This document shows, one piece after another, positions 9,496 to 18,700 of a DNA stretch of 64,000 nt. The stretch spans positions 62,001-126,000 of the forward strand of contig NZ_JAJVKW010000024.1 in NCBI RefSeq assembly GCF_024198255.1. The letters run 5' to 3'. Both the position numbers and the translations under genes were made by a program. Below the pieces are notes generated by a model that worked only from the letters and a program-made list of their open reading frames with translations, made no database searches and was not told the DNA's origin. This DNA comes from Myxococcus guangdongensis. Lineage in GTDB: Bacteria; Myxococcota; Myxococcia; Myxococcales; Myxococcaceae. Numbering within the stretch: position 1 is the stretch's first letter; each line of letters opens with the position of its first letter.

Positions 9496-11148
9496 ATGAA
9501 GAAGCATCTGGTCATGGCCGTTGTGCCGTTCCTGGCGCTCGGGTGTGGAGACGATTTCAAGGACGAGAACGGGGACGGAATCGCGGACGGCATCCGTGAG
9601 CCGGACACCGTGACGGTGGTGACGCCGGCGACGCCGAAGGGCACGGTGTCGGGCCAGGTGTTGGGAACGGACCTCAAGCCGCTGGCGGATGCGTCGGTGG
9701 AGATCACGATTGGCAGCTCCGAGGAGCCGCTGGCGGGGACGACGGACGCGAAGGGCAACTTCGAGTTCAAGGGTGTCCCGGCGGGCTCGCAGGTGCTGCT
9801 GACGTTCACGAAGACGGGCTACGCGACGCTGCGAGCCACCTCGACGGTTCCGTCGTCGGCGGGCAACGTGCCCATCAACAACGCGAACGTGAGCTTCGGT
9901 CCGGTGACGCTGACGCGCCTGGACGGCTCGCTGCGCTTCCTGCTGGTGACGCCGCAGGGCCGTCCCGCGGCGAACGTGCGCGCGACGCTCGAAGCCTCGC
10001 CGGCCGGCACGGTGGTGCTGTCGAACGGTGACAACACCACGCGCGTGATGAGCACGGTGGTGGTGGAGGCGACGTCGGACGACCAGGGCGTGCTGCAGTT
10101 CCAGAACATCCCCTCCGCGCAGGAGCTGGCGCGCTTCACGAGCCAGACGGGCCAGTACCGCCTCTGGGTGGCGCCGACGGACTCGAACAACGACGGCGTC
10201 CCGGAGATCAACGGCTACGTGGACACGTACACGGCCGCGTCCGTGGTGACGGTCGGCACCACGCGCATCCTGAACCTGCCGGCGTCACGTCCTACGGGAA
10301 ATCGGCTGGCCATCGAGGGCAGCAACGTGGCGGCCCTGCGTGCTGCCGCGACGCTCCACCCGCTGAACAACATGGTGCGTCCGGGCGAGCCCATCTACCT
10401 GTACTTCAACCAGCCCGTGCAGCAGGGCTCAGTGCTGGCGCGCCTGACGGACGAGTACTTCAAGGAGTCGCTGCCCGTCACGGTGACCGTCGGGAACGGT
10501 GGCTACAGCGCGACCATCACTCCGGCTGGCAACGCGATTCAGGTGGGCAAGGAGTACAACATCGACCTGCGCGCTGCTTCCGTGGAGACGGGCGAGGTCT
10601 ACCAGAACCACGCCTCCTTCTTCGGAGGTGAGCCGGGTACGCCGTCGCCGGTGACCATCGTCGAGGCGCGGTATCAGGAAAGTCAGGTAGGAGTCGTCCC
10701 CGCGCTGAATGATGGCGAAACGGTGTACATCAACTTCAGTGCTCCCGTGACGATTCCTGCAGCGGGGGGCGTCCAAGTGTTCTTCGACAATCCCCTCGAC
10801 AACGTGGCGGATGCCACTGCGACGGGAGAGAAGGGCAGCAGGAACGGCTTCCCGTTGTTCCTTGCGGAACCGGTTGGCCCCTATGTGACCCAGTGGGATC
10901 GGCCGGAGGAGCCTATCTATCCTCCCTTCACGTCGGGCTACAGCACGCGCTACGCGTTCACCTTCCGGACGACCCTGGCGGGTGGTCTGCAGCCAAGCCA
11001 AGCGAAGATCTCGATCGAGTTCTCGAATCTACCGCGCAACGGTGTTGTCGGGACCTACCAGAGCATTTGGGGGCAGCCCATCGTGAATGACCTCGCGATC
11101 AACGGGCTCGCGGTCCAGCCGGCTCCTCTTCCCGCTTCGGTGCGGTAA
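9496..11148 (+). CDS. secreted lipoprotein with carboxypeptidase-regulatory-like domain
   Basis: A 550-residue predicted lipoprotein. The signal peptide MKKHLVMAVVPFLALGC has its lipobox Cys at residue 17, and an Asp-rich calcium-loop-like stretch (DENGDGIADG) follows. Residues about 50-115 match the CarboxypepD_reg-like beta fold (GTVSGQVLGTDLKPLADASVEI, TTDAKGNFEFKGVPAGSQ), followed by a second similar unit and Ig/SbsA-like domains with the text YLYFNQPVQQGSV. The ATG at 9496 follows AAGGTGGGGA; an in-frame GTG at 9487 is less likely. Codon third positions are very GC-rich up to about 10650 and clearly less so after, which suggests a mosaic 3' end. A strong terminator follows at 11194. Function is unknown, probably a surface structural or adhesive role. 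Confidence 0.8.
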   Translation: MKKHLVMAVVPFLALGCGDDFKDENGDGIADGIREPDTVTVVTPATPKGTVSGQVLGTDLKPLADASVEITIGSSEEPLAGTTDAKGNFEFKGVPAGSQVLLTFTKTGYATLRATSTVPSSAGNVPINNANVSFGPVTLTRLDGSLRFLLVTPQGRPAANVRATLEASPAGTVVLSNGDNTTRVMSTVVVEATSDDQGVLQFQNIPSAQELARFTSQTGQYRLWVAPTDSNNDGVPEINGYVDTYTAASVVTVGTTRILNLPASRPTGNRLAIEGSNVAALRAAATLHPLNNMVRPGEPIYLYFNQPVQQGSVLARLTDEYFKESLPVTVTVGNGGYSATITPAGNAIQVGKEYNIDLRAASVETGEVYQNHASFFGGEPGTPSPVTIVEARYQESQVGVVPALNDGETVYINFSAPVTIPAAGGVQVFFDNPLDNVADATATGEKGSRNGFPLFLAEPVGPYVTQWDRPEEPIYPPFTSGYSTRYAFTFRTTLAGGLQPSQAKISIEFSNLPRNGVVGTYQSIWGQPIVNDLAINGLAVQPAPLPASVR

Positions 11149-11193
11149 CTGCGGAGCGACGAACCCGTCTGAAGGTAGCCGCTGTTGACGATG

Positions 11194-11230
11194 GCGCCCC
11201 TGTGGATTCTCCACGGGGGCGTTGTTGTTT
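11194..11230 (+). terminator. Rho-independent terminator
   Basis: A 12-13 bp hairpin (GCGCCCCTGTGGA, loop TTC, TCCACGGGGGCG) is followed directly by the T-rich tract TTGTTGTTT. It lies 45 bases after the stop of the preceding lipoprotein gene and separates it from the tandem lipoprotein pair. Confidence 0.88.
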
Positions 11231-11412
11231 GTGGTGTCCCTTCCTGGTCCGGAGGGTCGGGTATCGGAGAACAGTCCAGGGGCCTGGACGGAGGTCTGAT
11301 AAGTGAGAACTCCACCTGCTATCTCTGATGCGTCAGGAATCACTCCTCCCTTGGAAGTGCAGGAGGGAGGACTCGCGCTTGGATGGAACGCGAATTGCCC
11401 TCTAGTCCAGTC

Positions 11413-13164
11413 ATGCTTCATTGCTCACTTCGTGTTGCGGTGGTCTCTCTTGGGTTCCTATGGGCAGCTTGTATCGATATTCCAGGAATCCATGCGGTTG
11501 AGGAGCCTCCTGGGGAGGAGGTACCCGACGCCGGAGGCGCCACGATTGAGTCGAGGCTCTTTCTGTCTCGGTCCGTGACCAACGGTTTCGTTGACCTTCA
11601 CGTGGAACTGAGGGGGGCAATCCCGGAGCGCGTGGAACTGTTGGTGGATGGCAAATCGGTGGAGACGATGCTTCCGCCGTACAGATTGCGTCTGGAGACC
11701 CATGCATGGGTGGAGGGCGATCACGAACTGCTCTTGCGGACGTCATTGGGCGAGCAGGTGTTCCTGAGCGAGCCTCGACCACTCAGGGTCGATAGGACTT
11801 CGCCAATCCTCGTGTCACGAAGCCCTGTGTCTGGTGAGCGTCATGTTCCAGCGGGGCAGGTGATTCGAGCTTCATTCTCAGAAGCGCTCGACCCGGCGAC
11901 GATTCATGGAGGCTCCGCTCGGTTGACGGCGGAGTCGAGGGACCTCGCTGGGGATGTGGAGCTGTCCATCGATGGGAGAGCGCTGACGATTCATCCGAGG
12001 GTCCGGTTGCCCAGGGATGTCGCAGTCCATGTCGTGCTGGATTCTTCGGTGACTGACCTGGCTGGGAATCCGATTCAGCGCGAGGAGGATGGCTGGAGTT
12101 GGACCATGCCAGGCTTTCTCCCACTGGGGAACTCGTTCTCGACAGACTCGCCCGCGGAAAGCACGCCTGCTTTTCCTGAGATGCTTATCCCCTCATCTGG
12201 ATTGCCCATTGTGGCCTGGGCCGATACCGGCAGCAGGGGTGTGTTCGTCCGACATTGGACGGGTGAAGCATGGGAGTTTCTTGGAACGCCCATGAAGAAC
12301 GTGGATGCGTCTAGATACCTCAATGCCCAGTTGAATACTGAAGGGCATCCAGTGATTGCCTGGATTGATGATCTCGCCTCTGAAATCCACGTCCGTTATT
12401 GGACTGGGAGCGAGTGGAGGACGATGGGCGACGCGATTCGTGGCCTTCCGCCCTATCTCTGGGCTCTCTCGATGCGGACGGATGGAGCGGGACAGTGGTT
12501 CATGAGCTTCGCTTCTCGCCAGGAAATCCTTGTCTGGAAATGGGATGGAGCGAGCTGGGGCCGGATAGGACTGTTCCCGGTGGCAGAGACCTCCAGTGTC
12601 ATGGCTGCCTATATGGAACTCGATGCTGCGGGACAACCGCTTGTCATCTGGGGAGAGCGAGATGTGATGGGTGTGGACCGCTATCGTGAGGCACGATGGG
12701 AGGGGGGCGAGTGGGTGTCGAATCCCTCAGCGCTCAACGCACTGGGAATGTGGTCGTGGGGGGTGGGCGTCGCGGGGCGTCCCCTTGCTGCGACACTTGT
12801 TGAAACAGGCGCCCTGATTCGGGAATGGAATGGCGTGTCCTGGTCTTCGCTGGGCACCTCGTTCCAGGAGCGCTTTCCTGGAGGCGCACCCGCGGCAGTA
12901 CATCGCTTCGTCGAGGACCCTTCGGGTGCGCTGGTGGTCCTGCTGGGGGAATCCGAAAGTGCAGGACAACCCGACACGCTGCACTTCCGGAGGTTCGTCG
13001 AGGGGGATTGGGCACCCCTCGATTACGTACTGCGTCCTTCACGCTCCTCGGGCATGCCCCGATTCGGAGTGACTCCCGCAGGGCGGTTCATCGTAGCCCG
13101 AGTCGAAGCAGCTCATGCTCCGCCGACGCACTACTTCATGCAGGTCTATATCTCTAACGACTGA
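11413..13164 (+). CDS. putative lipoprotein, Ig-like plus propeller-like repeats (copy 1)
   Basis: A 583-residue exported protein, about half identical by eye to the next gene. The N-terminus (VAVVSLGFLWAACIDIPG) is a signal sequence whose Cys looks like a lipobox Cys, although Trp at -3 is atypical. Next come a beta domain (VDLHVELRG, VELLVDGKSVETMLPPY), a Big_5/SbsA Ig-like domain (AGQVIRASFSEALDPATI, VTDLAGNPI), and about six repeats centred on W-(T/D/N)G-x-W followed by G (HWTGEAWEFLG, YWTGSEWRTMG, KWDGASWGRIG), as in a beta-propeller. I chose ATG 11413, not 11383: the upstream DNA is conserved in copy 2, but there a one-base shift breaks the longer frame. Codon bias is weaker than in neighbouring genes. 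The ligand is unknown. Confidence 0.8.
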   Translation: MLHCSLRVAVVSLGFLWAACIDIPGIHAVEEPPGEEVPDAGGATIESRLFLSRSVTNGFVDLHVELRGAIPERVELLVDGKSVETMLPPYRLRLETHAWVEGDHELLLRTSLGEQVFLSEPRPLRVDRTSPILVSRSPVSGERHVPAGQVIRASFSEALDPATIHGGSARLTAESRDLAGDVELSIDGRALTIHPRVRLPRDVAVHVVLDSSVTDLAGNPIQREEDGWSWTMPGFLPLGNSFSTDSPAESTPAFPEMLIPSSGLPIVAWADTGSRGVFVRHWTGEAWEFLGTPMKNVDASRYLNAQLNTEGHPVIAWIDDLASEIHVRYWTGSEWRTMGDAIRGLPPYLWALSMRTDGAGQWFMSFASRQEILVWKWDGASWGRIGLFPVAETSSVMAAYMELDAAGQPLVIWGERDVMGVDRYREARWEGGEWVSNPSALNALGMWSWGVGVAGRPLAATLVETGALIREWNGVSWSSLGTSFQERFPGGAPAAVHRFVEDPSGALVVLLGESESAGQPDTLHFRRFVEGDWAPLDYVLRPSRSSGMPRFGVTPAGRFIVARVEAAHAPPTHYFMQVYISND

Positions 13165-13279
13165 GTTCACGACACAGGCCACATCCTGCGGCGTCCATGC
13201 GCTCGGGTCCTGCGGGGCGCTCAGCGCGTGGAGCGAGGCTTGGCATCGATGGAACGAAAAACTGTCCTCTGGTTACATC

Positions 13280-15040
13280 ATGCGTCATTCCACATTACGT
13301 CTTGCCGTCGTCTCCCTCGGGCTCCTCTGGGGGGCCTGTATCGATATCCCAGGCATCCATGTGGAGGAGCCTCCGATAGTGGTGCCCGACGCTGGGGTAC
13401 CCACCGTGGGGGCACGCCTCATCCTGTCCCGACAGACGACGAACGGCGGTGTCGACGTCCAGGCCGAACTGACTGGGGCCTCACCAGAGAAGGTGGAGTT
13501 GCTGGTGGATGGCAGTGCGGTAGAGACGATGCTGCCTCCGTACAAGCTGCGTCTGGATACCCAGGCGTTGATTGAAGGGGACCACGAACTGCGCGTGCGG
13601 ACGACGCTGGGGGGCAATGTGTCCCTGAGCGAGCCAAGTCAGTTGACGGTGGATAGGACACCGCCGGTTCTCATGTCGCGCGTCCCCGCTCCAGGCGACT
13701 TGAGTGTCCCAGCAGGTCAGGTGGTTCGCGTTGAGTTCTCGGAGGCGCTTGAGCCGGAGACGGTTCATGCAGGCTCCGTTCGGCTGGAGGTAGATTCAAA
13801 AATCGTCGCTGGGGACGTGACTCTGTCGGCTGACGGCAGGGGCGTGACGATAAGTCCAGTGGGCCGGCTGCCCAAGGATGTTGCAATTCAGGTGGTGCTG
13901 GACGTCTCGGTGACAGACTTGGCTGGAAACTCGATTCAGCGAGGTGATGAATGGCGCTGGACGGTTCCTGGCTTCCTCCCGCTGGGGAATGCGCTCGCGA
14001 GCGCCCCTCCCCAGTACAGCACCCCCAGTTTTCCCGAGGTGCTCGCCCAGACCTCGGGAATGCCCCTTGTCGCATGGGGCGACAGCGGCAGCGGAGGCGT
14101 GTTCATCCATCAATGGACGGGCGCTGCCTGGGAATTGATGGGCGGAACTCCACTGAGGGTTGCTGGGAGGGTCTCCTCTTTCAACGCGCGCCTGGATGAG
14201 GCTCAGCACCCGGTGGTGGGATGGCTCGACGATGAATTGGGAGAAGTTCATGTCCGACGGTGGACCGGGAGTGAATGGGTCTCGATGGGAGGCGTGATTC
14301 GTGCCCCGAAAACCTACTGTTGGGGACTCTCCTTGAGAACGAATGGGGCGGGGCGCTGGTTCGTGAGCTTCGCGATTCGCGAGGAATTCTTCGTCTATGA
14401 ATGGGACGGCACAACCTGGCTTCAGCGCGGCCTGTTCCGGCCGGCAGACAATTGGGGTGTGGCATCGACGGCGATGGAACTCGATGAAGGCGGGAACCCG
14501 GTTGTCATCTGGGGAGAGATGAATGCCGCAGGCGATACCATTCGCTATGAGACGCGCTGGTGGAGTCAGGGCGAATGGAAGAGCGCTGCTTCGTCGCTGG
14601 GGCACCCGAGTGGGTGGGCCTGGGGTGTGGGGGCTCCTGGTCGCCCGCTCGTGGCGATCCATGATGCGGCGGAGATCGATGTTTGGGAGTGGCGGAGCAC
14701 TGCATGGCGCGAGCTTGGCACTGCCTTCGAGGAACGATTCCCCGGTGGGGCGCGGGCTGAAGTGCGCCGCTTCGCCCTGGATTCTTCCGGGGCGCTGGTG
14801 GTCCTCCTGGGGGAGCCAGAGGCCGCTGGGCAGCCCGAGACGCTGCACATGAGGAAGCTCGTCGGTAGCGAATGGGTTCCACTCGAGGGCCTGCTTCGTC
14901 CGCCACCCGGGTTGACGCCCAATCCCGCGTCCCGATTCGTAATCACTCCTGACGGACGGACCCTCGTTGCCCGAATCGAATCCGCAGGTCAGCCGCCGAA
15001 TGAGCAACACCGCATCCAGGTCTACATCTCCAACGACTGA
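13280..15040 (+). CDS. putative lipoprotein, Ig-like plus propeller-like repeats (copy 2)
   Basis: A 586-residue paralogue of the preceding gene with the same order: signal sequence LAVVSLGLLWGACIDIPG, beta domain (VELLVDGSAVETMLPPYKL), SbsA-like Ig domain (AGQVVRVEFSEALEPETVH, VTDLAGNSI), then six repeats with W-x-G-x-x-W (HQWTGAAWELMG, RRWTGSEWVSMG, YEWDGTTWLQRG, WEWRSTAWRELG). ATG 13280 lies at the conserved position; the frame is open further upstream to 13115 but that part runs through the end of copy 1. No clear Shine-Dalgarno sequence is seen for either copy. It ends in a perfect hairpin terminator. The likely location is the cell surface; no enzyme motif is seen. Confidence 0.8.
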   Translation: MRHSTLRLAVVSLGLLWGACIDIPGIHVEEPPIVVPDAGVPTVGARLILSRQTTNGGVDVQAELTGASPEKVELLVDGSAVETMLPPYKLRLDTQALIEGDHELRVRTTLGGNVSLSEPSQLTVDRTPPVLMSRVPAPGDLSVPAGQVVRVEFSEALEPETVHAGSVRLEVDSKIVAGDVTLSADGRGVTISPVGRLPKDVAIQVVLDVSVTDLAGNSIQRGDEWRWTVPGFLPLGNALASAPPQYSTPSFPEVLAQTSGMPLVAWGDSGSGGVFIHQWTGAAWELMGGTPLRVAGRVSSFNARLDEAQHPVVGWLDDELGEVHVRRWTGSEWVSMGGVIRAPKTYCWGLSLRTNGAGRWFVSFAIREEFFVYEWDGTTWLQRGLFRPADNWGVASTAMELDEGGNPVVIWGEMNAAGDTIRYETRWWSQGEWKSAASSLGHPSGWAWGVGAPGRPLVAIHDAAEIDVWEWRSTAWRELGTAFEERFPGGARAEVRRFALDSSGALVVLLGEPEAAGQPETLHMRKLVGSEWVPLEGLLRPPPGLTPNPASRFVITPDGRTLVARIESAGQPPNEQHRIQVYISND

Positions 15041-15066
15041 ACCCCGCGACACAGGGCCACGTCGTG

Positions 15067-15094
15067 CACCACCGTTCTGCATTGAACGGTGGTG
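15067..15094 (+). terminator. hairpin terminator
   Basis: A perfect 11-bp inverted repeat (CACCACCGTTC, loop TGCATT, GAACGGTGGTG) begins 26 bases after the stop of copy 2. There is no U-tract after it, so it may act as an intrinsic terminator of the GC-rich type or as a 3' stabiliser. Confidence 0.6.
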
Positions 15095-15192
15095 GGGTGC
15101 CCCTTGGGGCGATGTGGGGTGGGCGCGACGACGGATGCGTGCATAGATTGTCGTGTCCACCGCTGTTTCCCTACACGCGAGGCACCTGTTTC

Positions 15193-15663
15193 ATGAAGCG
15201 CACGGCCGCCCAGACCTCGGAAGAGCAGGTGCCGGACGCGACTGCGGCCGTGTCCCCCGGGAACCGCAAGCGCATCCTCGTCGTCGACGACTTCGACGAT
15301 GCCCGCGAGATGTATGCGGAATACCTGGAGTTCGTCGGCTTCGAAGTCGACACCGCTCGGGACGGCGTCGAGGCGGTGGCGAAGGCCCAGTCGAGCGAGC
15401 CGGACATCATCCTCATGGACCTGTCCCTGCCCGTCATGGACGGCTGGGAGGCGACCCGACGTATCAAACAGGACACTCGGACCCGCGATATCCCCGTCAT
15501 GGCGCTGACGGGCCACGTGCTCGCCGGCAACGCCGAGCACGCCCGCGAGGCCGGTGCCGACGAGTTCGTCGCCAAGCCGTGCCTGCCCTCGGACCTGGAG
15601 AACAAGATCCGAAACATGCTCAAGCCGAGCAAGGCGCGTAAGCCGAACGGGCAGGAAGGCTGA
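15193..15663 (+). CDS. single-domain response regulator (CheY-like receiver)
   Basis: 156 residues: about 26 disordered residues, then one receiver domain. The acidic pair is in ILVVDDFDD (Asp32-Asp33), the phosphoacceptor is Asp76 in IILMDLSLP, the conserved Thr is in MALTGH and the Lys in VAKPC. No output domain follows, so it works by protein-protein contact, like DivK or CheY. The start at 15193 removes an upstream in-frame segment without domain content. The gene stands alone between two hairpins, with no histidine kinase next to it; the downstream gene is a Ser/Thr kinase. The short C-terminal tail KPSKARKPNG is basic. Confidence 0.93.
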   Translation: MKRTAAQTSEEQVPDATAAVSPGNRKRILVVDDFDDAREMYAEYLEFVGFEVDTARDGVEAVAKAQSSEPDIILMDLSLPVMDGWEATRRIKQDTRTRDIPVMALTGHVLAGNAEHAREAGADEFVAKPCLPSDLENKIRNMLKPSKARKPNGQEG

Positions 15664-15687
15664 CACCTCCCACCGGCGGGAAGTGAT

Positions 15688-15709
15688 GACCACCCGACAT
15701 CGGGTGGTC
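15688..15709 (+). terminator. hairpin after response-regulator gene
   Basis: A 9-10 bp perfect inverted repeat (GACCACCCGA / TCGGGTGGTC) lies 24 bases after the stop codon. No U-tract follows. It probably separates this gene from the kinase gene that starts at 15778. Confidence 0.5.
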
Positions 15710-15777
15710 TCACCCGGCGCGCTCCTGCCCTTTCGGGCGGGGCAAGGGTTGCCGCGGGACGTCCGGATGCCTAGCCC

Positions 15778-18700
15778 GTGGGAGTGGGCACCCCCGCCAC
15801 TTCCCGGCCGCCAGACTCGTGGACTCCTCCCGAGGAGTTCGACGAGTACCGAATCGTTCGGCCCATCGGCCGAGGACGCACGGGCCGGGTGTACCTGGCC
15901 CAGGACACCCTGCTCGAACGGCCCGTGGCGGTGAAGTTCATCCCCGCCCTCGGCCCCAATGCCCTGGCGCGCTTCCTCGTCGAGGCCCGCGCCGCCGCCC
16001 GCATCCAGCACCCCAACGTCGTCACCCTCTACCGGGTGGGACAACTCGACGAACAGCCCTACCTCATCTCCGAGTTCATCCGCGGCGTCAGCCTGGACCG
16101 GCTCGTCAAACCCCTGCGCTGGGAGCGGGTGCTCGCCATCGGCAGGGACCTGGCCCGGGGCCTCAGCGCCGCCCACCGCCGTGGCGTCCTCCACCGAGAC
16201 ATCAAGCCCGGCAACGCCGTGCTCACCGAGAGCGGCGCCGTGAAGCTGCTCGACTTCGGCCTCGCCAAGCTGCTCGACGGCGCCGTGGGCGACGAGGTGC
16301 CCCCTGCGCGCACCACCACGCCCCCCGAGCTCCAGATGGATCTGGACCCGGAGCTCAATCCGCACTTCTCCGCCCGCTCGCTCGACGGCGTCTTCCTGCC
16401 CTCGCTGCCCCAGGGCGCCCTCGTCGGCACGCCGTACTACATGTCCCCCGAGGCCTGGGCCGGCGAGGACCTGTCGGCCCGCAGCGACGTGTACTCGCTG
16501 GGCATCGTCCTCTACGAGCTGTGCGTGGGCCGAGGCCCCTACCGGGACGTCGTCTGGCGCGAGCTGCCCCATGTCGTGCGCACCCAGGATGCCTTGCCGC
16601 TGTGCGAGGTCGCCCCGCAGGTGGACCCGACCTTCGCCGCCATCATCGACCGCTGCCTGCGCCGTGAGCCCTCCGAGCGCTTCGCCTCCGCCGCCCAGCT
16701 CCTCGAGGCCCTCGAGACCCTGTCCCGCGAGGACACGCCCACCCACGTCCCCGAGGGCAATCCCTATCGCGGCCTGCGCGCCTTCGAGGCCGAGCACCGC
16801 GCCCTCTTCTTTGGCCGCCGCCGTGAGTGTCGCGCCGTCGTGGAGCGCCTGCGCGGCGAGTCCTTCCTGCTCATCACCGGCGACTCCGGCGTCGGCAAGT
16901 CCTCCCTGTGCCTCGCCGGCATCCTCCCCGCCGTCATCGAGGGCGGACTCGAGGACGGCCGGCGCTGGCACACCGTCCGCCTCGTCCCGGGACGCAAGCC
17001 CCTGGTCGCGCTCTCCGCCGCGCTCGCCTCACTCCTCGCGACCGAGGAGGAACTCCTCGCCGAGGCGCTGCGCGCCGAGCCCGCGTGCCTCGCCCGACGC
17101 CTTCGCGCCCGTCTGGGCGCCCGTGAGGGTCTGCTCGTCTACGTGGACCAACTCGAGGAGCTGGCGACGCTCGCCGAGCCCAACGAGGCGGCGCTCGCGG
17201 GACAGGCCCTCGGCAGCCTCGCGGAGGGCGCCAGCGGGGTGCGGCTGCTCGCCTCCAGTCGCAGCGACTTCCTCACCCGGCTCACCGCAGTGCCCGGCCT
17301 GGGCGCCGAAGTCCCGCGCGCGCTGTACCTCCTGCGCGCCCTCACCGCCGAGGAGACCCGCGAGGCCGTCACCGGCCCCTCGCGCGTGAAGGGTGTCCGC
17401 TTCGAGTCGGAGACCCTCGTCGACGCGCTCGTCACCGCCGCGGCCGAGGGTGGCCTGCCGCTGCTCCAGTTCGCCCTCGCGGAGCTGTGGGAGGCCCGCG
17501 ATACGAAGACGCAGATGATTACCCAGGCCGCGCTGGACTCGATGGGCGGCGTGGCCGGCGCCCTGGCCCGACACGCGGACGCGGCGGTGGAGCGCCTCTT
17601 GCCAGACCAGCGCGTCGCGGCGCGAGGCGTCCTGCTCCGACTCGTCACCGCCGACGGAACCCGCGCGCGCAAGACGGACCGTGAGCTCGCCGGAGACGAC
17701 CCGCGCTACCAGGCCGCGCTCGAGGCCCTGGTCCGCGCGCGCCTGCTCGTGGCGCGCGAAGCGCCAGAGGGCACGTCCTACGAGCTGGCCCACGAGGCGC
17801 TCCTGTCGGGCTGGGATTCACTCGCGCACTGGCTGACCGAGGCCGCCGAGCGGCGCGAGGTCCAGGCGCTGTTGGAGACGGCCGCGGCCCACTGGGAGAA
17901 ACACCACCACTCGCGCGAGCTGCTCTGGGGTTCACGTCAGCTCGCCGAGGCGGCGGTGCTGGACGTGGCCGAACTCAACCGCCGCGAGCGCGACTTCCTG
18001 CGCGCCTCCCGCCGCACGCTCATCCGCAGCCGCGGTCTGCGCCACGCGCTCGTGGTGGGCTTCGTCCTCTCGCTCGGCCTCGTGTACGGCGGCCTCAAGC
18101 TGCGCGAGCGCTGGAGCCTGGAGCGTCAGGTGCGCGCGGAGCTGGAGGAGGCGCGCAAGTCGCTCGAGTCCGCGCTGGAGACCAAGGACCTGCTCCACTC
18201 CGAGCGCTCGGAGGCCTTCCGGCTCTATGGCAGCGGCCAGAAGCCCGAGGCGGAGCGACTGTGGGGCAAGAGTGTCGCGCGCGCCGCACAGGTGCGCCAT
18301 CGCTTCGACGGGGTCGCCGGACGTCTCGAGCGGGCCCTCGCGCTCGCGCCCGAGCGGCCCGATGTCCGCGACGCGCTCGCGGACTTCCTCTTCGAGCGCG
18401 CCCTGTGGGCCGAGCAGGACGGCGAGGTGGCCATGGTGCCCACGCTGCTGCAGCGCCTGCGCCTCTACGACGCGCAGGGTGAGCGCTGGCAGCGCTGGAC
18501 GGCCCCCGCCCGCCTCACCCTGGGCGTCGCCGCGCACGACGTGCAGGTGGAGCTGCGTCCGTTGACGCGCGACACGCTCGGCAACGAGCAGCCCGGTGAG
18601 CCGCTGCCCTTGGAGTCCGAGCCCTGGATGGACGTCTCCGTGCCCCCTGGCGCCTATCGGCTCACGTTGCGCGCGCCGCACCACGAGGCGGTGACACAGC

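Larger units (their letters stand above)
11375..15085 (+). repeat. tandem gene duplication, about 1.85 kb unit
   Basis: The two lipoprotein genes and their flanks are homologous. Upstream, both share a block around GATGGAACG(C/A)(G/A)A about 30 bases before the start codon. Downstream, both share a block containing ACGACACAGG-type sequence and a following CCACA/CCACG (around 13170 and 15050). The unit therefore includes the leader and a short trailer, which indicates direct tandem duplication followed by divergence. Copy 2 has recovered a more GC-rich third-position bias than copy 1. Confidence 0.75.
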
